Positions 22,901-35,500 of a stretch of DNA of 64,000 nucleotides are shown here, piece by piece. A program made the translations under genes and the position numbers. Position 1 is the stretch's first letter; every line of letters starts with the position of its first letter. The notes below the pieces were generated by a model. The model did no database searches, was not told where the DNA came from, and was given only the letters and a program-made list of their open reading frames with translations. This stretch comes from Beaufortia kweichowensis. Lineage: Eukaryota > Chordata > Actinopteri > Cypriniformes > Gastromyzontidae. The stretch lies in contig CM032816.1 of assembly GCA_019155185.1 (NCBI GenBank), positions 10,270,510-10,334,509 on the forward strand. The letters run 5' to 3'.

Positions 22901-25900
22901 TTATTTCAATTATGCGGTTTGTATGATCTACAAGAGTAAACTTTAGAAAACATTAAAGTAAATATTTTGTTTTTATATTTATTATGCTTATAATCCACAT
23001 TTTATTTTTTTTGGAGATATAGGGTGAATTACACAAAAAGATGTTACATTATTGTTTATAATAACACACCTCACGTGGTGTCCCGGACGCATCCAGGCAT
23101 CCTGTTGGAGACAGAAAAAAATGTTAAGGCAAGTGTGTGTTTGATTCAGATGCAATTTACTTTTGGCGCACGCACACACACACACACATGATTAATTGTT
23201 TCTCACCGCATTTTTCCACACAGACTTCAGATTCTTTGTTAAAGAGCAACATGCCATCCGGACAAAAGCAGCCCTCGGTGACCACTGTAGGATTACCCTG
23301 TTCAGGTCTGCAATTTTTACAAATACATGCACATCATCATGAAGTTAACATCAACTCAAACATGTGTAATACAAAATACAAAACAAGAAAATTTTTACAC
23401 AGTTGTCTAAATGACTTGAAAATAATTTTGCAGATAAAAGAACGTACTTGTCTTCACAGGTTGGCGGTTCTGCTAGACCACACGGGTTGAAGACTTTATC
23501 TGCTGGACATTCAATGTCTGAGGAAGAAAAGGTAAATACAACACTTTTTAAAAGCTTATCTAGAGCGCTGTCTAAAAGTCTGAGACCACACTGAAAATCT
23601 TTGATTCAAAATGTAATTCAGACTTTATCTCTGCACAGAAAAAAGTATGTGCTCTCAGAAGATTCAAATCATAGTTTTTAATGCTCACTGCAGAGGTTGG
23701 TGTAATTCCTCCAGTGTATACAGATGCCAAGCTGAGAACAAGCTCTCGCGTATCTCTGCAGACTCATACACACCACAGCAGGATTGCTCACATGACAGCT
23801 GTCATATTCACAACCAAAAAAGAAGTTATCTGGAGACATATGAGGATGACACTCTTCGAACAACCTGAGAAAAATTTATATCAGAGGACAGAATTAGCAA
23901 AATTGAAACAATTAATTACACAAAGTATGTTAAACTCTACAGTGAAAATACATCAGCTCACTCGCTGTACAGGAGGTTGCACTCTGGGAGAGCCTGGCAT
24001 GGTTTTTCTGTGGGTTTGGGGCTTGTTCCCACTGTAGGTAACGCGTTTGGTGGAGGGCATATATCGCTGGTTATACCGCTGGCCGGCCAGTAATCGGCCA
24101 TGACTGCGCAGTCGTCCACCAGGACCCCTCCAGGAAGCATACAGTCATCTGCCTTGTTGTTGTTGCATGTTCCTTAGAGAGAATTTTGTGACATAATTTA
24201 GCAGTTTTTTTTTTACAATGTTGAATTAAAATATGGTATTATTTTATAAAACATGGTACACAAATATTAAATAAGTAATTTAAGGATAGAATTTATGCAT
24301 ATGAAAGCAACAAAAATTTAATGTTGCTTTGTTTTATTTTCAGCAAGAAGAGTTTAAAGCAACGCAAGCAACAGCAGGTATTGACAATGTGATGTGGACG
24401 TGTCCACCAACTTGAGAAGGGTAATATTCTCAGACATTTGGACTGTTTCAACTTTTAAGATTTTTTTTTATTTGCTAACTCACCACAGTGCCCTTGTGTA
24501 TTGTTTCCAAAATGCTGGAATGGCAGTTCAATACCAAAGCCGGTGGCTCCGAATTCTACTATGACATCCAGCTGTGGAATCTCCAGGAACAAATGCATGT
24601 CTGAGGTTATAACCCTCACTCCATTGCGGGCAAAAGGCAGTCTGAGTTTTTTTTTGTCCATGGTAACCTTATAGTAGAAGAGTCAACCACAACAAAAAGT
24701 TTTTGTTTAGAGATATTTACACTGTTTTGCAGATAAACCGCATATTAGTCATGTTTTTAAACATTAATCCTAAAACGTCTCACCTCTAGATCTGCTCCTC
24801 CTATTAAATTGTGATTTGTAAGTGTAATGACTTGCTTGTTATAAGATACAATTAATGATTTGGGACATGATACATGCTCAATGGGGTCACAGTAGACACT
24901 ATCAATGTAGATTTTTAAATGATGCTGAGGCCGTATTTCTTCCATTAATACGTAAGTGCAGTTTCCTTGATAGCTGTAGTACCTTCCGTCAAATGTGTTG
25001 TAATGAGGGTCACCCCATCCTTCACAAATGCCTGAGAAGAGTGATATTATGGTAAGTTATTTGCATTGAAATCAGACGAGTTAATTTTCTTTTGTAAATA
25101 TCATTTGACATTTCATTCAATAATTTTTTATTAGCACACATTTTGGATCATTGTTTTGTCCTAGTCCCCTTTTGCTTTCATTATGTGAAAAAGACTGGCC
25201 AGCATGTTAGTTTTCGACAGAACTGTTACTTTAATAATCATTTTAGTATATTTCATGATTGTGTAAGACTGAAGTGGTTACTTACATTCACAGGCGTAAT
25301 ATTTGCAGCAGTAGTTTTTATCATATACCAGAACTGGGCTTCTTCCAGGAGCACATGTGATTTCCTGCTGTGGAGGACACTCATATGGTATAATCTCAAT
25401 GATGTTGTCCCCTATACACCTCGCCATGGTGCAGTTACACAGGATGAAGGTCTCATTGGTCTGGTAATAATGCAGAAATTTTAGTTAATTCTTGCAAAAT
25501 TGCATTATTTTATTGTTTAGTGTTGCTAGCTTGAATTATTTTATGATGCCATAAAGGACAGGTGTAAATCTAAAACTTTTTGAGTTGGCAAATGCTGAAA
25601 TGTCATGAATTATTTAATTATTAAGTCATGAAAAAGTATGTTAAATGGTACATTTTTGTCCCATTCTGGGCAGTCATAAGCTGGAGTTGGAGTTGGCGCT
25701 GGTGTTGTTGTACATGGGTTTGTTGTATTCTGTATTTCACAGGTGTCGGAGCAGATCATGGTCAGACAGATCCCTGAGCCAATATGTACATTATTGAATA
25801 TTGTGTCTCCTACAAAAACACAAAGAAATTAAAAACATGCAACCTTTCCTAGCAAACTAACAGAGATATCTGTGTAATTAATTAAATTTACTAACCAGAC

Positions 25901-28900
25901 TCATACTGCATTCCATTAAATACACAAAAACAGGGTGTAATACTGGGACTGGTGGTTGTAGATGTAAAAGCTGATGTTGTTCCAGTTGTTGTAATAATTT
26001 TTGTTGTTGTAGGTGGAGGTGTGGAAATGGTGGGTGGTCTAGACGTTTGTGATGCTGTGGTAGATCCTATTGCTGTTGTTGATTCTGTAACTGTAGTTGT
26101 TGTAGAACCTTCAGGAGTTGTTCCAGTTGTTGTTGTTGTTGTTGTTGTAGGTGGAGGTGTGGAAATGGTGGGTGGTTTAGACGTTTGTGATGCTGTGGTA
26201 GATCCTATTGCTGTTGTTGATTCTGTAACTGTAGTTGTTGTAGAACCTTCAGGAGTTGTTCCAGTTGTTGTTGTTGTTGTTGTAGGTGGAGGTGTGGAAA
26301 AGGTGGGTGGTTTAGACGTTTGTGATGCTGTGGTAGATCCTATTGCTGTTGTTGATTCTGTAACTGTAGTTGTTGTAGAACCTTCAGGAGTTGTTCCAGT
26401 TGTTGTTGTTGTTGTTGTTGTTGTAGGTGGAGGTGTGGAAAAGGTGGGTGGTTTAGACGTTTGTGATGCTGTGGTAGATCCTATTGCTGTTGTTGATTCT
26501 GTAACTGTAGTTGTTGTAGAACCTTCAGGAGTTGTTCCAGTTGTTGTTGTTGTTGTTGTTGTTGTTGTAGGTGGAGGTGTGGAAAAGGTGGGTGGTTTAG
26601 ACGTTTGTGATGCTGTGGTAGATCCTATTGCTGTTGTTGATTCTGTAACTGTAGTTGTTGTAGAACCTTCAGGAGTTGTTCCAGTTGTTGTTGTTGTTGT
26701 TGTAGGTGGAGGTGTGGAAAAGGTGGGTGGTTTAGACGTTTGTGATGCTGTGGTAGATCCTATTGCTGTTGTTGATTCTGTAACTGTAGTTGTTGTAGAA
26801 CCTTCAGGAGTTGTTCCAGTTGTTGTTGTTGTAGGTGGAGGTGTGGAAAAGGTGGGTGGTTTAGACGTTTGTGATGCTGTGGTAGATCCTATTGCTGTTG
26901 TTGATTCTGTAACTGTAGTTGTTGTAGAACCTTCAGGAGTTGTTCCAGTTGTTGTTGTTGTTGTAGGTGGAGGTGTGGAAAAGGTGGGTGGTTTAGACGT
27001 TTGTGATGCTGTGGTAGATCCTATTGCTGTTGTTGATTCTGTAACTGTAGTTGTTGTAGAACCTTCAGGAGTTGTTCCAGTTGTTGTTGTTGTTGTTGTT
27101 GTTGTAGGTGGAGGTGTGGAAAAGGTGGGTGGTTTAGACGTTTGTGATGCTGTGGTAGATCCTATTGCTGTTGTTGATTCTGTAACTGTAGTTGTTGTAG
27201 AACCTTCAGGAGTTGTTCCAGTTGTTGTTGTTGTTGTTGTAGGTGGAGGTGTGGAAAAGGTGGGTGGTTTAGACGTTTGTGATGCTGTGGTAGATCCTAT
27301 TGCTGTTGTTGATTCTGTAACTGTAGTTGTTGTAGAACCTTCAGGAGTTGTTCCAGTTGTTGTTGTTGTAGGTGGAGGTGTGGAAAAGGTGGGTGGTTTA
27401 GACGTTTGTGATGCTGTGGTAGATCCTATTGCTGTTGTTGATTCTGTAACTGTAGTTGTTGTAGAACCTTCAGGAGTTGTTCCAGTTGTTGTTGTTGTTG
27501 TTGTTGTTGTAGGTGGAGGTGTGGAAAAGGTGGGTGGTTTAGACGTTTGTGATGCTGTGGTAGATCCTATTGCTGTTGTTGATTCTGTAACTGTAGTTGT
27601 TGTAGAACCTTCAGGAGTTGTTCCAGTTGTTGTTGTAGGTGGAGGTGTGGAAAAGGTGGGTGGTTTAGACGTTTGTGATGCTGTGGTAGATCCTATTGCT
27701 GTTGTTGATTCTGTAACTGTAGTTGTTGTAGAACCTTCAGGAGTTGTTCCAGTTGTTGTTGTTGTTGTAGGTGGAGGTGTGGAAACGGTGGGTGGTTTAG
27801 ACGTTTGTGATGCTGTGGTAGATCCTATTGCTGTTGTTGATTCTGTAACTGTAGTTGTTGTAGAACCTTCAGGAGTTGTTCCAGTTGTTGTTGTTGTTGT
27901 TGTGGGTGGAGGTGTGGAAAAGGTGGGTGGTTTAGACGTTTGTGATGCTGTGGTAGATCCTATTGCTGTTGTTGATTCTGTAACTGTAGTTGTTGTAGAA
28001 CCTTCAGGAGTTGTTCCAGTTGTTGTTGTTGTTGTTGTAGGTGGAGGTGTGGAAAAGGTGGGTGGTTTAGACGTTTGTGATGCTGTGGTAGATCCTATTG
28101 CTGTTGTTGATTCTGTAACTGTAGTTGTTGTAGAACCTTCAGGAGTTGTTCCAGTTGTTGTTGTTGTTGTTGTAGGTGGAGGTGGAGGTGTGGAAATGGT
28201 GGGTGGTTTAGACGTTTGTGATGCTGTGGTAGATCCTATTGCCGTTGTTGATTCTGTAACTGTAGTTGTTGTAGAACCTTCAGGAGTTGTTCCAGTTGTT
28301 GTTGTGGGTGGAGGTGTGGAAAAGGTGGGTGGTTTAGACGTTTGTGATGCTGTGGTAGATCCTATTGCTGTTGTTGATTCTGTAACTGTAGTTGTTGTAG
28401 AACCTTCAGGAGTTGTTCCAGTTGTTGTTGTTGTTGTTGTTGTTGTAGGTGGAGGTGTGGAAAAGGTGGGTGGTTTAGACGTTTGTGATGCTGTGGTAGA
28501 TCCTATTGCTGTTGTTGATTCTGTAACTGTAGTTGTTGTAGAACCTTCAGGAGTTGTTCCAGTTGTTGTTGTTGTAGGTGGAGGTGTGGAAAAGGTGGGT
28601 GGTTTAGACGTTTGTGATGCTGTGGTAGATCCTATTGCTGTTGTTGATTCTGTAACTGTAGTTGTTGTAGAACCTTCAGGAGTTGTTCCAGTTGTTGTTG
28701 TTGTTGTTGTAGGTGGAGGTGTGGAAAAGGTGGGTGGTTTAGACGTTTGTGATGCTGTGGTAGATCCTATTGCTGTTGTTGATTCTGTAACTGTAGTTGT
28801 TGTAGAACCTTCAGGAGTTGTTCCAGTTGTTGTTGTTGTTGTTGTAGGTGGAGGTGTGGAAAAGGTGGGTGGTTTAGACGTTTGTGATGCTGTGGTAGAT

Positions 28901-28959
28901 CCTATTGCTGTTGTTGATTCTGTAACTGTAGTTGTTGTAGTACCTTCAGGAGGTGTTCC

Positions 28960-28992
<33 letters not shown>

Positions 28993-31900
28993 GTAGGTGG
29001 AGGTGTGGAAAAGGTGGGTGGTTTAGACGGTGTGGTTATGCTGTTTGTTGTTGAAATTGGTGTTTCAGTTGTTGTAATAGGTGTTGTTGTTGTAGGTGTG
29101 GAAACAGTGGTTGGTTTTGGTGTTTGTGATGATGTTGTAGACTCTATAGATGTAGTGGTTGTAGTTGTTCTAAATGTAGAGGTCTGTGTTGTTGTGGGGG
29201 ATGGTGTAGAATAAGGCAAACAGCAGCAAACCCGTATTTTATAGTCAACACATTTATAGGGGCGTGAAGTCTGATCTTTTTTAAAGCACTCCAGTCCATA
29301 TGAAACATTGCACTGGACAACTTGAGCCATATTACCAATATAATCTTCAAAGCTCATGTCTACAGGTTGGCCCACACCCCTACATTCAATATCTTCTGGA
29401 TGTTCACAGATCTCTTTTCCACTTCCTTTAATATTTTCATATGTCTCGAAGTCATTATCTTTTCCTGTTTTAGGATTATATACATTAAACCACTCAGACC
29501 ACTCACATGTACATGGTGACGTGGTTGCTGATGAGATTGTAGGACCAGTTGTTGATGAAAAAGATGTTACTGTTGTTGTAATTGATGTAGTAGTTGATTT
29601 TGTAGTTGTTGTTGTACTCCCAGGAGGTGTTCCATTTGTTGTTGTAGGTGGAGGTGTGGAAACGGTGGGTGGTTTTGACGTTTGTGATGCTGTGGTAGAT
29701 CCTGTTGCTGTTGTTGATTCTGTAACTGTAGTTGTTGTAGAACCTTCAGGAGTTGTTCCAGTTGTTGTTGTAGGTGGAGGTGTGGAAATGGTGGGTGGTT
29801 TAGACGTTTGTGATGCTGTGGTAGATCCTATTGCTGTTGTTGATTCTGTAACTGTAGTTGTTGTAGAACCTTCAGGAGTTGTTCCAGTTGTTGTTGTTGT
29901 TGTTGTTGTTGTTGTAGGTGGAGGTGTGGAAAAGGTGGGTGGTTTTGACGTTTGTGATGCTGTGGTAGATCCTGTTGCTGTTGTTGATTCTGTAACTGTA
30001 GTTGTTGTAGTATCTTCAGGAGGTGTTCCAGTTGTTGTTGTTGTTGTTGTAGGTGGAGGTGTGGAAATGGTGGGTGGTCTAGACGATGCTGTGGTAGATC
30101 CTATTGCTGTTGTTGATTCTATAATTGTAGTTGTTGTAGGAAGTGTTCCTGTTGTAGTAGTTATCTGAGTGGTAGACGTGTATTGACTTGATATTGTGGT
30201 AGTGGATGTTGGTGTTGGTGTTGGGGTCAAGCAAGGTTCTTGTGTTTCAGTCACAGTGGAATTTATACAAATTGCATAGTAGCACATTCCCATGCCATCT
30301 GTTACATTGTAAATGACGTCATTGTGGCCATATTCCGTTCCATTGTAGTAACAACATCCTGTTAGACACGAGCACAACAGGATATTTAATATCATGCCAA
30401 ATAAAACTGCAAACATTGGAGTTTATCCTGTTTTTAAATGTTTTTTATTTGTTTTTCTTACCAGGTCTTTGAAAACAGTGTGTTTGTCCATGTTCATCAC
30501 ATATGCTGTGAAAGGAAATATATATTAATATATTTTCATTAGATATTATGAAAGTTAGGAATTTAAAGAGGGTGGTAGAACCACCCACAGATTTCATACC
30601 ACTTCTGACAGGGCTCTTTTGTTGGGATCTCCTCTCCAGGGTTGAACTCTGTACCATTGATATAGCATGTACCATTACACTCCTCCACACAAATCTGATT
30701 TTTTTCATCAAAAATAGGCTTGTCCTCTGGACATTGTGGATAACATCCTGTACAATGTATATATACACATATATTAACTTTAAATTAGATATTTGCAGTT
30801 TCATGAACATTTGCGAGTCTAATCGCTTCTAAAATTAAGCTGTCTGTACTAGATGATAACTCACCCTCCAGGTTGGGTAAAGTGTTATTGCAGATACCCT
30901 CAGGATTGAGACAGGTTTTGTAGCAGGGCGTGTGGCATGGGCTGTAATGCCATGTGCAGTTACCTGGATGATTGTAGTAGTCACAGTACACAGCTGACAA
31001 GGAAAAATTGATAATAATGTCATGTCATGTCAACACAACAAGCTAATTGAATGCAATGCATTAACGTGTTTTGTTGTTTAATTGATAGGTCATTGCGTTA
31101 GCAGCACAAAGGTCATGGGTTTAATTCCCAGAAAACACACAAACTGATAATACCTTGCGTGCATACTTGCTTGGATAAAATTGTGAAATGCATAAATGTA
31201 AAACACAAAAATGTGCAGCAAACTTCTATTGTTTTAAGATCTCAGATGTTCTTTGGTTTGAGACTCTCCATTTGTTCTTAATGTAATCTCACATTTATCT
31301 AGGAGAATTGATCAAGGGTCCCATCTATGATTTTACTTCAGACTTGAACAACAAATAAATTTGCATTGTCTTTCTCTGTAAATGTGCCACATCTAAAGCA
31401 AAGTGAATCATTTAAAATGAATGTGATTTGTGTGTTTGACAGATGCTTACGGCATATCTCAGGTGTTCTCCAGACCACACAAACATCTGCTTCATTACAG
31501 GCTTGAGCATAAGCCGCCACAGCTGTGCAGAAACACTCGCAGTCTCCACCCGTGTCACAAGCACATGCGTCCTTCACACAGTTCTCATAATACGGTTCAG
31601 GAGGCACCTGTGTGAACAGATATACTCGTAAAAAAAATTTTGGGAGATGTATGCCATTTTAAATGACCCTAACAGTAATTGAAATTAACAGTAACTGCCA
31701 AACCAGTATGACAAAAAAGATTAAGATTCATAAACAGAATTTTGAATGTCTAATTTTTTTGTACCACAAAAAAAGTTACTCATATCGGTTTGGAAACAAT
31801 CCCTTTAACATTTATAGGATCAAAAGGACTTCCTGTTCTGTACCTTATTATGACAGTTCTTGAAAGCATCTTCCTTTATGATGCTACATTGTATTTTGGC

Positions 31901-32501
31901 CCAGGTGTGTCGATTGGGAGTCTGCACACACGGATCAAAGTCTGCTTCTGAATCAGGGCAATTGCTTGATGTTTTCCAGCTGTCCACAAACTCTATTATA
32001 TTGCTAGTTGGCAGATTGCCTTGAGTGGTGAAGTCATCATTGCCATTTTCATTGAAATTTCCACAGAGGCCACAAACATTTCCCTGTGAAAACACATCAA
32101 ACACGCAAACTTAAAATCCCCAGAATCCCCATGTAATCTAGACTTTGGTCAGTTTGTTTATTTGTCATGACTTTGGTACTGGTAACAATACACAATGTTT
32201 GTTTACAAAAAGAAGGGGAAAACTGGTTTATAATATGCTTTAATATAACTCACCATATGTTGTGGTTGCAGAATTATGCGGACGGTGGTTAATCGATCCC
32301 ACAAAACTGTCAGTCCGTTGTTGGCGTCAATGACAAGGTACATACCAACCTTTCTCACTTTGTACTTGATCAGTGGACCAATTCCAGTATCAGTGGCTGT
32401 TACTTTGCCATCAGAAAGACCCAGTCTATTCCTCTGTGTGTGTGTGTAAGTTTGAGATTATTAATGTTAAAACATGTTCTCATGTTTGATGACTTATTGC
32501 A

Positions 32502-32537
<36 letters not shown>

Positions 32538-35500
32538 GAGACTTACCCCCAAAATGATGTCAACAGCTTTTGAACATGTGGTTCCTGTTGTCCCGCAAGG
32601 TATATTCTCAGTCACCACGCTAAAGTGACCGGTCATATTTCCACACTTGTCCTTTAGAACAAAAGACAAATGGCAACAAACATGTATTATGCAAATATGT
32701 CTTGTGTCATGCTAGGTGGGAAAACCTACAGTACATACCTGCACAGCTATATAACTGCACTCTCCGCTAAAACCAAATCTTTGTTGATCAAACGTTTGAT
32801 AATGTCCGCTTCCATATATGGCGCAGGTTCTTGGACATTTATTTTGGGTGCATTTCCATGTTCCCCGCTGACAAGTGCTGTAAATAGATTATATTATACA
32901 TACTGTAATAATGTATAAAATTATATTAATCAAGAACGGTCGTTGTTTGGTCGTTGTTTACTTACCATTTATTGCAGTCCTTGCGTATCTCTGCCCCTGG
33001 TGCATAAAAGTGCCAATCGTGTTGACACGGGCAGTCGTGTGGCTTAACACAATTTCCTCTGCCATCATCCAGGAGACCTTCAGGACACTGGCATCCAGAT
33101 TCACAATCCACCGAGAACTGTGCCGATGGAGACAAAACAACATTGATAATATACTGTGCGGTATACAAGAAAAAAAACTATTGCGCTATCCCCACAACCC
33201 CAAGGGATTGTTTAGAAGAGAAAGATGCACTCACACAATCAAGTTTCTGTTGCAAACAAGTCTGTGCACACTCCAGTCCATGTTCATTTTGGCCTGCGGT
33301 ACTGCAGTTGAAGAAAACCTTTGGAGGTGGGCAACCTGCAAAACATAAGAACAGTATTTGTGTAAAACACAAAATTGATCAAATTAAAAATGGACTAATA
33401 GAATTATTTATTTTTAAAAACCTTTCAATAGATATTGTGATAATATCATTATCATGTTTTTTATGGCTATGAGAACCGTGTAGTGAAAGTCTGAACATCA
33501 CATCTTATAGGATCTAATAACCACAATCTGTGTAGTTTTGGTTATGGATGTCAATATTTGTTATGTTTGGCACTAGCCAAAATAATTTTTCATACCTAGA
33601 GCACGAGCTTTCCAGGACCGACAGTGAAATTTTCCATTCATGCAAACACTGATGGAAAAACAAAATAAGGTTATATATATATATATATAGCTTTACAAAT
33701 CTTATAAACTAGTGCATAAATGCCAATATTTTTTTCCACTTACCAGTGTTCATCCCTAATGCTGATAGATTTGCCAGGTTGGACTTTTAATCCATTATGG
33801 TAACATGGACATTTTTCCATAGGTACACACAGTCCAGTCTCGTCCTGATAGAGTCCATCTGGACATGCACATCCGTCTACCGGCACAAAGTTAACATTGC
33901 AGCCCTGCCGCTCGGAGCTGAGAGACAGACACGTGTGCTGACAGCTCTGAAGTTGATAGGTGTAGTTCTGTGAGGTGGGACAATTCTCTGTGTATTTCTC
34001 TGTGGGATCAGATTGAACAGGGATGTGTTAGCATGTAAAATTCATCACGTCTATCAAAGCAACTGTCTGCAGCAGTCTTACCGCACACTATTTGTCTCCA
34101 TCCTTGAAGAAATACTCCTTTAGCGGCACAGGCCCGGGCATACGAGGAGAATACAGCGCACAGACAGTCTTCGCTTTTCTCACAAGTACAGCTGGAGTAC
34201 TTGCATCTCTGAAAGATTAGGATTAGCAGAAAATTACGTTAAAAGAGGTTTTTTGTGTCAGGGTAATCAGGGTAAACCAAATATTGCTCAAATAAATGTC
34301 AAAGGTTAAAATAATTCTGCATTTTTTTTGGTTTAAGATCATACTTTGTAGTAGCTGTCCGGATTGACGGAGGCGTGACATTTGGCAAACAGACTCTCTT
34401 TGTCCTTCATCTTTGAACACCAGTGCTCAGCAAAATGCTCTGAAGACATTATAAAACATGGTGTTAGAAACAAAGTCAACTTAACAAATACACAAATATA
34501 AAGTTAGACCCCAATTTCTATCACTTTTATACTAGTAAAATACTACTTTTTGTGTTAGTTTGTTGTGCAAAGCCAAAGTTCTCACCGCTGTCAGTGCTGT
34601 AGGAACAGGGGTCGTCCATTCTCTCGGTACGGTCCGGGCAGTTTGACTGAGCCTTCCAGGCGTTTGCAAAAGAAACTGCTGTACCCTCCACTATACCCTG
34701 AGGTGTCTTCAGGTCATCAGACAGCACTTTGTTAAAGTTTCCACAAAGGCCTTCACAAACAGAAAAAGCACACGTTAAAAAGGATAAAGAATTCAATGCT
34801 ATCACTGTATATTTGACCTATTTATATTGTATTGTATTATATTATATGTTTGTGGTTATAATTTAGTTTATTGTTTTTAAGGCAGAGGTCTTACCACAAG
34901 TTTTGCCCTGAAACCTTTGGTCCACAGTGATGTACACCTGCATGAGGGGAACCAGCTGAACCTGCACCTGCAGACCGAAGGTAGTCTGAAACATGATGTG
35001 AAATGACGACGGCCTGAACACGGTGAAGTCAGCTGTGAGACAGAATAGCTTGTTTAAAAAAACTGCAAAACCTTCTCAAACTTTGAAAGACCTTAAAACC
35101 GAAAAACTTTCGGTCTGCTTTGTGTGGGAAACTGTGAGTTTTATGTAGTATTAATTATCATTTACACAAAATAAGAAATGTGTGCACTGAAAATATATTG
35201 CATTGCCATATTTACATTTCTAAGACGCAGTAGTACAGTAGTGTTGGTGAAATTGCATTGTGGGTAATAATTAGTAAACGAAACACTAAATTCGACCGTG
35301 AGGTTTTCTCACTCACCTGTGTTGTATGGAAGAGAAACTTCAGCATTGTGTTGTACCGTGCCGTCAGCTTTAATAAACAGAGGCTGAGAAAGAAACATAT
35401 GGTGTAGTTTTAATGCATTGCTTGTTTTTCATACAAATGTATTTTGTTTGTTACTAAAGCTAAAGATATAGATACATAATACACACATTTTTCTTGTCGT

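Noticed and set aside
25952..28996. A 1,014-codon plus-strand open frame of Val/Gly/Asp repeats
   Set aside because: It is exactly antisense to the Thr-rich mucin exon, has the same period, and has no promoter, Cys-rich or other domain. It is open only because the unit length is a multiple of 3 and lacks antisense stops.
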